Shown here: positions 1-6,740 of the stretch, piece after piece | Layout: every line of letters starts with the position of its first letter | Numbering within the stretch: position 1 is the stretch's first letter | DNA from: Collinsella aerofaciens | GTDB taxonomy: Bacteria > Actinomycetota > Coriobacteriia > Coriobacteriales > Coriobacteriaceae | Length of the DNA stretch: 36,423 bases | Reading direction: 5' to 3' | Assembly (NCBI RefSeq): GCF_015557435.1 | Contig: NZ_JADNOH010000075.1 | Location: 1 to 36,423, forward strand | The notes under the pieces: model-generated | The model's input: the letters and a program-made list of their open reading frames with translations, nothing else | The model's database searches: none | What the model was told of the DNA's origin: nothing | Made by a program: the position numbers and the translations under genes

Positions 1-66
1 CGTGCGACGGGGGCGAGGCGAATGGCTGAGCGGTATCGATATGCGGGTTCAACGGTATTATATTGA
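1..66 (+). CDS. 3' end of an unidentified gene, cut by the window edge
   Basis: A frame is open from the first base to a TGA at 64-66 and encodes 21 residues (ending GSTVLY). Its GC content is clearly higher than the AT-richer bases that follow, which fits the tail of a real gene entering from the left. The fragment is too short to assign a family. It could also be chance, since an open frame of this length is common. Confidence 0.3.
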   Translation, partial: RATGARRMAERYRYAGSTVLY

Positions 67-78
67 CTACATAGATTA

Positions 79-279
79 TTAACTTGCTTGACTTGTAAAC
101 CTAGTCGTCCTGTCATCATATTCAACTTCGAAAAAAGGGGAATGAGGGCATCCCGATGCATCGAGTATTACTGGAACCCCGGCGATACGCTGAATGATTT
201 GTGACGAATAGTCATGTCCATCAAGAAGGCTCGACGCTTCGGGCAGCTCGTCAATCGATATATCAATTCTTGGAGACAT
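79..279 (-). CDS. Small hypothetical protein, 66 aa
   Basis: The product is a soluble, mildly acidic 66-residue protein with no membrane segment and no family I recognise. The ATG at 277-279 is preceded on the minus strand by GGTAGGAATAC, an acceptable ribosome binding site with about 5 bases of spacing. It overlaps the 3' end of a 29-codon hydrophobic ORF (263-352), so the two could be translationally coupled. The region is AT-rich compared with the rest of the window. Coding status is uncertain. Confidence 0.35.
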   Translation of the reverse strand: MSPRIDISIDELPEASSLLDGHDYSSQIIQRIAGVPVILDASGCPHSPFFEVEYDDRTTRFTSQAS

Positions 280-352
280 GTATTCCTACCATTTTTAAAG
301 AAACAACGGCGGTAATCGCTATCGCGATTGCGCCAATAATACCGAGCGCCAT
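263..352 (-). CDS. Possible 29-aa hydrophobic (single-membrane-segment) peptide
   Basis: The minus strand reads ATG at 350-352 to TGA at 263-265. The peptide begins MALGIIGAIAIAITAVVS and ends LKMVGIHVSKN: one hydrophobic stretch of about 18 residues followed by a short basic tail. An in-frame TAG lies directly before the ATG, so the ORF cannot extend upstream. No convincing ribosome binding site is visible, which argues against it. It overlaps the start of the 66-aa ORF in another frame. Small membrane peptides of this shape occur as type I toxins and as regulators, but nothing here shows such a role. Confidence 0.22.
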   Translation of the reverse strand: MALGIIGAIAIAITAVVSLKMVGIHVSKN

Positions 353-384
353 CTATTTATACTTGATTTAAGGCGGAGTGGAAT

Positions 385-1038
385 GTGGGCGCGCAAGGAG
401 ATGCGGAATCGATGAGAGCCTCAAAAAAAATTACTGCAGTGTTATCATCTTTCATCCTCTCTATTCTTCCATTTCTGATTCTATGGACGGCTTGGTCAGT
501 CCTCCCTGATACAATTCCCGCTCATTGGAGTGGGGGTGTGGTTGATCGATGGGGTAATAAGCTTGAATTGCTGGTTGTTCCGCTGTTTTCTCTGATTGGT
601 TCTATTGCAATTTCTGTGTACCTTATTGTTTCCACGCGGCGAAGAGAGTTCGCGGATTTCTCTGTTCGAATGCGACGGGACTTTGTTGCGTGCTATATTT
701 CTAGTCTTCTTTTATCGACAACCTGCTCAGTGATAATTGCCGTTTGGGTTCAGTTGATTCTTACGCAAAGCACTGCAGTTGATGGGGGACTTGGACTATC
801 GATCCTGTATTCCCTTCCCGGGCTATATGTGATCTTGTGCGCTTTGCCGCCTTTTTATGCGAGCGGCGAGAGCAAAAAGGCAGAGCGCCTGATAACAGTT
901 CTTATTGGCGGCGCGGAGATTGTTCTTTGTGGAATAGTGCTTGAAGGTTCGGCTGCCTCTTATGCGATGATTGGACTGATGATTCTGTTCTGTGCGTTTG
1001 AGATTGTGTCACAGGTAAGGGATAGCCGGTCCTTATGA
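385..1038 (+). CDS. DUF1648 (SdpI-like) integral membrane protein
   Basis: The 217-residue protein has about five or six hydrophobic segments. Near residues 45-58 it carries the hallmark of DUF1648, a proline-rich stretch PDTIPAHWSGG followed by VDRWGNK. DUF1648 is the N-terminal part of SdpI-type immunity/signalling membrane proteins and of many uncharacterised transmembrane proteins. The GTG at 385 has GGCGGAG 6 bases upstream. An ATG at 412 (MRASKKITAV) is an alternative, with AAGGAG 11 bases upstream. Codon use is AT-richer than in the housekeeping genes to the right, in line with an accessory location. The gene stands alone. A role in peptide-toxin immunity is only a family-level guess. 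Confidence 0.7.
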   Translation: MGAQGDAESMRASKKITAVLSSFILSILPFLILWTAWSVLPDTIPAHWSGGVVDRWGNKLELLVVPLFSLIGSIAISVYLIVSTRRREFADFSVRMRRDFVACYISSLLLSTTCSVIIAVWVQLILTQSTAVDGGLGLSILYSLPGLYVILCALPPFYASGESKKAERLITVLIGGAEIVLCGIVLEGSAASYAMIGLMILFCAFEIVSQVRDSRSL

Positions 1039-1195
1039 GTTGAATTACGCGCGTGCGGATATAAAGGGTGGCATGTTAAATTTGTTGAAAGCTCTGACAT
1101 GCGCTGTCGACTTCATTAAAATCGATTGCCGATCAAGTCTTCCTATATATGCGAGCCCCAAGAAACTGCGCTGTGAACCTGAGTCCTCTATCGAT

Positions 1196-1413
1196 CGGCC
1201 CGGTGCACCGGGCCGCTGTCCTCGAGCCGGCAACAGCTTGCCGGTCTCAAAACGTATGCCGTCCGGCACGACCGACGGCCGAGTCTTGCGCCCCGTTCGG
1301 GCAGCGCCAGAACCCCGTGCCGGAACCCATGCGGTCGATTGCAGGGGAATTCAGCCGAGGCCATCGAGGAGCCGACCTAGGGACGGCGCCCTCAGTCCTC
1401 GAAGGATTTCAAC
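1196..1413 (+). ncRNA. Candidate structured RNA; 3' end resembles a TnpB/Cas12f-type guide scaffold
   Basis: The plus strand folds into successive GC-rich stems (listed for the enclosing region). The last is a perfect 7-bp stem, 1364-1370 with 1396-1402, which runs directly into GAAGGATTTCAAC at 1401-1413. Guide-RNA scaffolds of Cas12f repeats, and of omega RNAs from IS200/IS605-type tnpB elements, commonly end in a similar GAAGG...CAAC tail. By that analogy the guide would start at 1414. No tnpB is present, so this could be a solo right end or relic of such an element. The assignment rests on motif similarity and folding only. Confidence 0.28.
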
Positions 1414-1557
1414 CGCCCCTTAAAGGCTCGGATTGATTTAACGGTTGATTCAATCCGGCAGAATATGCCGGGCATGGACCGGTTGACACAATGTAAGGTA
1501 AAAAGCAGATGCGGCCGTACGCCGGTGCGGGGTTCGGGTGATGTGATAGAAAGAAAT

Positions 1558-1565
1558 ATACGTAT
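1558..1565. promoter_or_regulatory. Palindrome ATACGTAT ahead of the antitoxin gene
   Basis: An 8-bp perfect palindrome lies 23 bases before the ATG of the ribbon-helix-helix gene, inside the AT-rich AATATACGTATTAC. Antitoxins of this class usually repress their own promoter through short dyads at this distance. Function is inferred from position only. Confidence 0.35.
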
Positions 1566-1588
1566 TACATCTAACCAAGAGGTGCGTC

Positions 1589-1783
1589 ATGGCAACCGCC
1601 ACCGCAGCCCTGAGAATCCCCGAGGACCTTGCGAACAGGTACGACCGCCTGGCGAAGTCGACGGGCCGCACGAAAAACTTCTACATGACGGAGGCGCTTG
1701 CCGCAGAGATAGGCAGGCTCGAATACGAGTACGGCCTCATGAATTATCCGGGAAGCGTTTGGTTGCGAGCCACGCCGGTGTGA
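1589..1783 (+). pseudogene. Truncated ribbon-helix-helix antitoxin (RelB/CopG type), no toxin
   Basis: Residues 1-50 match a RHH antitoxin N-terminus: an ALRIPEDLANRYDRLA strand-helix, then a second helix ending in LEYEYGL. Members with this N-terminus normally continue for 20-30 more residues that wrap the toxin. Here the sequence switches after EYGLMN to an unrelated tail, PGSVWLRATPV, and stops at 64 residues. No toxin ORF follows; the next gene is the convergent histidine kinase. AGAGGTG lies 7 bases before the ATG at 1589. The likely history is deletion of a relBE-like pair with only the DNA-binding half of the antitoxin left. It might still dimerise and bind its operator. Confidence 0.6.
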
Positions 1784-1803
1784 GGGCCTGAGTCGTCAGG
1801 CCC
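1784..1803. terminator. Hairpin between convergent antitoxin remnant and kinase gene
   Basis: GGGCCTGA at 1784-1791 pairs perfectly with TCAGGCCC at 1796-1803 around a 4-base loop. It starts right after the stop codon of the antitoxin remnant and contains the stop codon of the kinase on the other strand. No T-run follows on either side, so it is an atypical intrinsic terminator. Confidence 0.4.
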
Positions 1804-3232
1804 CGCACAGGGGGACCGCGATGGTGGCCACCGCGCCGCCCGAGGGGCTGTTGGCGAGCGAGACGGAGCCCCCGTGGGCGCTCGCGGCCTCGGAGGCGGC
1901 GTGGAGGCCGAGCCCGTAGTGGCGGCCTCCGTCGCGCGAGGAGCGGGAGGAGTCGTCTGTGAAGAGGCGCTCGCAGCCGCGTTCGAGGGCGGCGGGAGAG
2001 AAGCCCGGTCCGTCGTCGGACACCTCGATGACGAGGTGCCCGCCCGCGACGTCGCAGGAGACCGCCACGCGCGAGCGCGCGTGCTCGGCGGCGTTGGCCA
2101 CGAGGTTCGCGGCGGCTCGCGTCAGGGCGGTTCGGTCGAGCGGGGCCTCGGGCGCGCCCGCGACAGCGGGGCCCGTGGCCGCGTCGAGTGTCACGCCTCG
2201 CGACCGGGCGATCTGGGCGGCCTCGGCGAGGACCTGCTCGCAGAGCTCGGCCGGCCGCATGGGGGCCCTCTCCGCCCCGCCGGACCCGCGCGAGGCCTCG
2301 ATGAGCAGGCGCACGTAGCCGTCGAGCCTTTCGACACTGCCGGCTATGTCGCGCGCGGCGGCCGCGAGGTCGGCGTCTTTCTCGTTTTCCAGCTCCTCTG
2401 CCACGAAGTCGGCGTTGGCGCGCAGCACGGTGAGCGGCGTCTTGAGGTCGTGGGCGAGCGACGCCACCTGCTCGCGCTGCCCCCGCTCCGCGGCCCAGCG
2501 GGCCTCGAGCGACTCGGCGAGGGAGGTCCGCATGGCGTCCATCGCGGCAAGGACGTCGTTCACCTCGCGCACGTTGGTGCTGCCGACCGCGAAGTCGAGC
2601 TCCCCCGCGCCGACGCGCCCCGCCGCCTCCGCGAGCGGCGCCATCTTGCGCGAGATCACGCGGCTCGCGCGGCGCGCCACGAGCGCGAGCGCGAGCGCGC
2701 TTCCCGCAGCGGCGCCGACGAGCATGAGGTTCTGCGGGTTGGGAAGCAGGCCGGCGAGGTCGCGCGAGACCCACTGCGGCAGGTACTCGCTGACGAGTGC
2801 GCAGGCCCCGCCGCCCTTGAGCGGGAACGCGGCGTAGGTGAGGCCCGAGCCCCCGCCCTCGATCTCCACTGTGCCCGGATCCGCGGCGAGTGCCGCACGG
2901 GCCATTTCCGTCGCGTCCTCGAGCCGCGTGCCCTCGAGGTCTGTCATCAGCACGTGTCCGTCCTTGTTCAGGATGAGGTAGCGGTACGCCGTCGGCACGT
3001 CCTGCTGCCCGCAGACGCCGTCGCGTGCCAGGCCCTCCGCGACCTCGCGCGCATTGGCCGGCCCCCAGCTTGCCTCGTAGACGAAGCCCGCGTTGATCGC
3101 CGCGGAGAGCGCCATGAACGAGGCGAGCCACGCCGTGGCGACCGCCGCGAACGCGTAGGCGAAGTAGCGCGCGATGACGAAGGAGAGCGGCATGCCCCCG
3201 CGACCTCGCGCCCCGGTCCTCAGAGCTGCCAC
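1796..3232 (-). CDS. Membrane sensor histidine kinase of the peptide-immunity operon
   Basis: The protein has 478 residues. A transmembrane segment at about 28-49, an extracellular domain of about 115 residues and a second segment at about 166-186 are followed by a HAMP-like linker. The H-box is SLAHDLKTPLTVL with phospho-accepting His261. The ATP-binding domain has the N-box NLVANAAEHA (Asn380), G1 DDGPGF (from 406) and G2 YGLGLH (around 440). The listed GTG start overlaps the response-regulator stop by 13 bases; an ATG 13 codons later (MPLSFVIARY, 3193) is an equally good start. It partners the adjacent OmpR-type regulator and presumably senses an envelope-acting peptide. Very GC-rich, like the rest of this operon. 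Confidence 0.85.
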   Translation of the reverse strand: MAALRTGARGRGGMPLSFVIARYFAYAFAAVATAWLASFMALSAAINAGFVYEASWGPANAREVAEGLARDGVCGQQDVPTAYRYLILNKDGHVLMTDLEGTRLEDATEMARAALAADPGTVEIEGGGSGLTYAAFPLKGGGACALVSEYLPQWVSRDLAGLLPNPQNLMLVGAAAGSALALALVARRASRVISRKMAPLAEAAGRVGAGELDFAVGSTNVREVNDVLAAMDAMRTSLAESLEARWAAERGQREQVASLAHDLKTPLTVLRANADFVAEELENEKDADLAAAARDIAGSVERLDGYVRLLIEASRGSGGAERAPMRPAELCEQVLAEAAQIARSRGVTLDAATGPAVAGAPEAPLDRTALTRAAANLVANAAEHARSRVAVSCDVAGGHLVIEVSDDGPGFSPAALERGCERLFTDDSSRSSRDGGRHYGLGLHAASEAASAHGGSVSLANSPSGGAVATIAVPLCGA

Positions 3233-3882
3233 TTGTACCCCATCCCCCAGACGGTCGCGATCGGATCGGCGCCGGCCTCGGAGAGTTTCCTCCGGGCGCG
3301 GCTGACCTGCATGGATATGGCCGCGTCGTCGGCGTCGCTCTCCCAGCCGAGCACCGCCTCGCGTATCTGCGCGCGGCTCATGACCTGCCCGGGGTGGCGG
3401 GCGAGGTACTCGCAGATGGCGTACTCGGTAGGCGTGAGCGGCACGGCCTCGCCGCCCACCGCGAGGCCGCGCGCGCCGAGGTCGATCCGCACCTCCCCGA
3501 AGGAGAGGGCGTGCGAGCGCGGCCGGCGCTCACGGCGCAGATGGGCCGCGACCTTGGCGCGCAGCTCCGCGGCCCCGAAGGGCTTGCGGACGTAGTCGTC
3601 GGCGCCCAGGCCGTAGGCGGCCACGGCGTCCTCCTCGGCCACGCGCGCGGTCAGGAAGACGATGGGCCCGTCGAAGTCCGGGCGGATCTGCCGCACGAGC
3701 TCGAAACCGTCGAGCCCCGGCATCATGACGTCGCAGAGCACGAGGTCGAAGCGCGAGAGGTCCATCCCCGGGACCGCCGTCGGGTCCGCCGCCCTGACGA
3801 CCTCATGGCCGTCGCGGCCGAGGACGCGCGCGAGCGCGTCGAGGATCGCCCGTTCATCATCCACTGCCAGTATCCTCGCCAT
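3220..3882 (-). CDS. OmpR-family response regulator
   Basis: The protein has 220 residues. The receiver domain (1-115) shows the acidic pair at 8-9, phospho-acceptor Asp51 in LCDVMMPG, Thr78 in FLTAR and Lys100 in VRKPFG. A winged-helix DNA-binding domain (about 125-220) contains LTPTEYAICEYLA and ends GYKWQL. The start is firm: AGGAGG lies 6 bases before the ATG at 3882. A TACAAT box about 27 bases upstream of the start could give the regulator-kinase pair its own promoter. It probably activates the transporter operon; direct repeats at 6446-6461 are candidate sites. In nisin/subtilin-type systems the same regulator family (NisR, SpaR) controls immunity genes. Confidence 0.9.
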   Translation of the reverse strand: MARILAVDDERAILDALARVLGRDGHEVVRAADPTAVPGMDLSRFDLVLCDVMMPGLDGFELVRQIRPDFDGPIVFLTARVAEEDAVAAYGLGADDYVRKPFGAAELRAKVAAHLRRERRPRSHALSFGEVRIDLGARGLAVGGEAVPLTPTEYAICEYLARHPGQVMSRAQIREAVLGWESDADDAAISMQVSRARRKLSEAGADPIATVWGMGYKWQL

Positions 3883-4049
3883 GTTCGACCTCCTGAAACT
3901 TCCGTCGAAATTGTACTAGCGCCGCGCTCAGCGGTCCAGAGCCCTGCGCGCAGCGCCGACCCCCAGCCGGCGTCGAGCAAGTCATTCCCGCCCAGGACGA
4001 GCGCTGCGGAGAGGAGGACGAGCATGGCGGCGAGCGGCCTCCTACGCAT
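3723..4049 (-). CDS. Possible small exported peptide ORF between permease and regulator
   Basis: An ATG at 4047-4049 overlaps the end of the upstream permease gene and has GGGAGG 4 bases before it, a strong site. The first 20 residues, MRRRPLAAMLVLLSAALVLG, look like a signal peptide or single membrane anchor. Beyond about residue 55 the frame runs 160 bases into the response-regulator gene and becomes an arginine/serine-rich shadow sequence. So only the N-terminal part could be real, perhaps with the original C-terminus lost by a frameshift. It may be a small accessory immunity protein, a decayed one, or chance. Confidence 0.3.
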   Translation of the reverse strand: MRRRPLAAMLVLLSAALVLGGNDLLDAGWGSALRAGLWTAERGASTISTEVSGGRTWRGYWQWMMNGRSSTRSRASSAATAMRSSGRRTRRRSRGWTSRASTSCSATS

Positions 4050-4851
4050 CCGCCCTCCCGTCCTCGAAGCGGCAGAACCAGGCGAGAAGGACGGCGTCGG
4101 CTAACAGGGTGAGCACGAGGCCAGCGAGCGCAGTCGTGAGGAGAGGGCCCGCCGCGCGTGCTGCGTCGATGAAGGCCTCCACCCCGAGCGACCCCAGGCG
4201 CGCGGGCCAGGCGAGCGGCACCCAGCTCAGGGGCGTCGCCAGGGCACCGGTGAGCTCGCCGGTCATGAGGCCGTGCGCAAGTCCGCCCACTGAGAAGAAC
4301 GCGAGGAGCATACCCGCCGCGCCGGCGCCGATGGCGGCGTTGCGGCCGAGGCGCAGGGCCACGCCGAGCCCCAGCGCGTAGAGGGGCAGGCTGCCCAGCA
4401 CGATGCCCGCCCAGGCGGCCGCAAGCGGAGCGGGCCCAAGCGGCAGGCGCCCGGCAACGGCGAGCACGGCCCCGAACACGCCAAGCGCCACGGCCAGCGC
4501 GCCCGCGCCGAGCGCCGCAAGGGCGAGTAGCTTCGCCGCGACGGCGCGCCCGCGCGAGGGGACCGCCGTGAGGTTGGCGAGACGCCCGGCAGCGCGCTCG
4601 TCGTCCACGGTGAGCCCACAGACGATGGCGGACATGAGCGGCATGAGGGCGCCGAGGAACTGGGCGTAGGCGTCCGCGCCCAGCGCCGGGTCCCATCGGG
4701 TTACGGAGAAGTACTCGCCGCAGGCAAGACCGGCTGCCAGGCCGCAGACGAGGTGCACCGCCGTGAGCGGGGAGCGCGCCAGGCGCAGGGCCTCGGAGAG
4801 CAGGGCCCGCGGGAGAGTCATGCGCGGCGTCGGGTCGGAGAGTCGTGTCAT
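4042..4851 (-). CDS. Immunity-type ABC transporter permease 2 (MutG/SpaG-like)
   Basis: The protein has 269 residues and about six membrane helices. It fits the second, smaller permease of lantibiotic self-protection ABC transporters, which expel or detach the bacteriocin from the membrane. Residues ALGADAYAQFLGALMPLMSAIVCGLTVDDE form the typical N-terminal region, where members have a conserved acidic turn after the second helix. The ATG at 4851 has AGAGG about 8 bases upstream. Another ATG at 4857 overlaps the stop of the preceding permease by one base, so the two are coupled. Gene order ATPase-permease-permease supports the call; subunit-specific naming is less sure. Confidence 0.75.
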   Translation of the reverse strand: MTRLSDPTPRMTLPRALLSEALRLARSPLTAVHLVCGLAAGLACGEYFSVTRWDPALGADAYAQFLGALMPLMSAIVCGLTVDDERAAGRLANLTAVPSRGRAVAAKLLALAALGAGALAVALGVFGAVLAVAGRLPLGPAPLAAAWAGIVLGSLPLYALGLGVALRLGRNAAIGAGAAGMLLAFFSVGGLAHGLMTGELTGALATPLSWVPLAWPARLGSLGVEAFIDAARAAGPLLTTALAGLVLTLLADAVLLAWFCRFEDGRADA

Positions 4852-4856
4852 GGCCA

Positions 4857-5623
4857 TCACCTCTCCTCGGAGCGCGCGAACCAGGCCGCGCCCGCCGCCG
4901 TGAGCGCGGCGAACGCGAGCGCGCTGACCGCAAGGCCCGCTAGCGTGAGCATGCCGTCCGCCGCGAGCGCCCCGCCGAGCGCCATGTCCGCCGCGAGTGG
5001 CTCGCCGCTCGGCAGCACGGGGATGAAGCTCGTGGGTATGACCATGCTCGCCGACGGCGGAAAGAGCTGCGGCAGCGGCACCAGCGACCAGGCGAACCCG
5101 CCCACGAGCTGCGCGGCGAGCGGGCAGAAGATGCCCGCGAGCATTCCGAGCCGCGCCGTGAGGAAGAGCCCTGCGGGGATCATCCACGCCGCGGTCACCG
5201 TGTTGGCGAGCGCGCAGAGGAGCATCGTGAGGGTGCCCGCGGCCGTGAGGCCCTGCGAGGAGAACGCCGATCCCGCGAGGTAGATGCCGAAGACCACGAG
5301 GTTCGAGAGCGTGCAGAGAGCGAGGCACCAGAGCGCCTTGGCCCACCAGGCGCGCCCGAGCGGGAAGCCCAGGCCCAGAAGCCCCCGCATCCGCGTGCGA
5401 GCGTCCGCCCGCGCGACGCACGCCACCACGAGCGAGAGAGACACGGGCAGGAAGAGCGCGTACCAGTAGTTCCACGCGCTGAAGATCTGCACGCCCCGGT
5501 AGGGCATCGCGCCGAGCAGCGGCATCGGCAGCGCCATGAGCACGGCCAGGCGAACCGGTGCCGCGTGGCGCGACTTCAGGGCCTCGGCGCGCAGGCCCGC
5601 GAGCAGGTCGCCTTTCTCGCCCG

Positions 5624-5627
<4 letters not shown>
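4857..5627 (-). CDS. Immunity-type ABC transporter permease 1 (MutE/EpiE/SpaE-like)
   Basis: The protein has 256 residues and six predicted membrane helices. The stretch WNYWYALFLPVSLSLVVACV, with a basic ARADARTRMRG loop and AWWAKAL after it, is characteristic of the first permease of lantibiotic-protection transporters. It would form the membrane channel with the second permease and the ATPase. Its ATG (5625-5627) overlaps the TGA of the ATPase gene in an ATGA arrangement, so translation is coupled. With no lantibiotic gene nearby, protection is probably against peptides made by other bacteria. Confidence 0.8.
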
Positions 5628-6352
<725 letters not shown>

Positions 6353-6445
6353 GGGCTTATCCTTTCTCTTCCGGGCGCGCGGGCCGAGTCGCCGTGCCCG
6401 CGCGCCTTACCTTTCGGGTTCACCATCCATGATGGGGCGCGTTTC

Positions 6446-6461
6446 TAACGAAGCCGTAACG
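6446..6461 (-). promoter_or_regulatory. Candidate response-regulator site: TAACG-N6-TAACG
   Basis: TAACG occurs at 6446-6450 and again at 6457-6461, an 11-bp period; on the transcribed strand it reads CGTTA-N6-CGTTA. It lies about 95 bases before the ATPase start. OmpR-family regulators bind direct repeats on one helix face, and the spa boxes bound by SpaR are pentanucleotides separated by 6 bases. A third partial copy overlaps the palindrome beside it. Assignment is inferred. Confidence 0.4.
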
Positions 6462-6555
6462 GCCGTTGGGCTCTTTTGGTGCCAGCCCTTCTCGACCCGT
6501 ACGCATTTGCTTAAAGCAACAACTTTCCCGATCGATGTAATCACCGAATCAAAAC

Positions 6556-6612
6556 GTGTACACCAGCCACCAAAGATGCCGAAAAATGTCGCTTTTGGAG
6601 GCTGATGTACAC
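6556..6612. repeat. 57-bp imperfect inverted repeat
   Basis: Arm segments pair as GTGTACA (6556-6562) with TGTACAC (6606-6612), CAGCC (6564-6568) with GGCTG (6600-6604), and CCAAA with TTTGG. The loop is about 18 bases. No T-run follows, so it is not a standard terminator. It may be an operator, a small non-coding mobile element, or part of the leader of the transporter operon. Confidence 0.55.
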
Positions 6613-6621
6613 AAATGCAGA

Positions 6622-6680
6622 ATCCAGCGCAGCCCAGAGGCGCCCTCCACATGTCTGGACTCTCTATGGCTGCGCTGGAT
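6622..6680. repeat. Perfect 13-bp inverted repeat overlapping a putative promoter
   Basis: ATCCAGCGCAGCC (6622-6634) pairs exactly with GGCTGCGCTGGAT (6668-6680) around 33 bases that can themselves pair through CCAGA/TCTGG. The right arm overlaps a possible -35 (TGGATA, 6676-6681). TATAGT at 6699-6704 is 17 bases further and could be the -10 for the phosphatidyltransferase gene. The dyad could therefore be an operator, or an element inserted next to the promoter. Confidence 0.5.
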
Positions 6681-6740
6681 AGACATCGCTGGAACGGGTA
6701 TAGTATCGAAAGTTTTGTCGTTAACCAGCGGGGGAGTCCT

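Larger units (their letters stand above)
1039..1588. other. 550-base stretch without a convincing gene; its right half is GC-rich and strongly self-complementary
   Basis: Overlapping ORFs occur here on both strands, but none reads like a protein: the compositions are arginine- and proline-rich and no family motifs appear. What stands out is dense secondary structure. There is a 20-bp perfect palindrome at 1196-1215 and stem pairs 1227-1233/1238-1244, 1263-1270/1316-1323, 1364-1370/1396-1402, 1429-1436/1450-1457 and 1455-1460/1466-1471. The last two pairs share bases and exclude each other. This looks more like a structured RNA or a mobile-element end than a coding region. Confidence 0.6.
6353..6740. 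other. 388-base divergent intergenic region with operator-like repeats and two large dyads
   Basis: This separates the minus-strand transporter operon from the plus-strand phosphatidyltransferase gene. ORFs crossing it overlap real promoters and hairpins and show no family features. It holds direct repeats at 6446-6461, an AACGGCCGTT palindrome at 6458-6467, and inverted repeats at 6556-6612 and 6622-6680, each listed separately. Confidence 0.6.

Noticed and set aside
1040-1423. Plus-strand ORF of 127 codons between the DUF1648 gene and the antitoxin
   Set aside because: No ribosome site, composition like random GC-rich sequence, and the same bases form strong hairpins.
1737-3595. Several long GC-rich ORFs (minus 1737-3131, plus 1874-3595) over the kinase and regulator genes
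   Set aside because: Arg/Gly/Ala-rich translations caused by very high GC; the kinase and regulator frames carry all expected motifs.
6615-6740. 42-codon N-terminal extension of the phosphatidyltransferase
   Set aside because: It would place the coding region across a perfect dyad and the putative -10; GTG at 6741 has a strong ribosome site.
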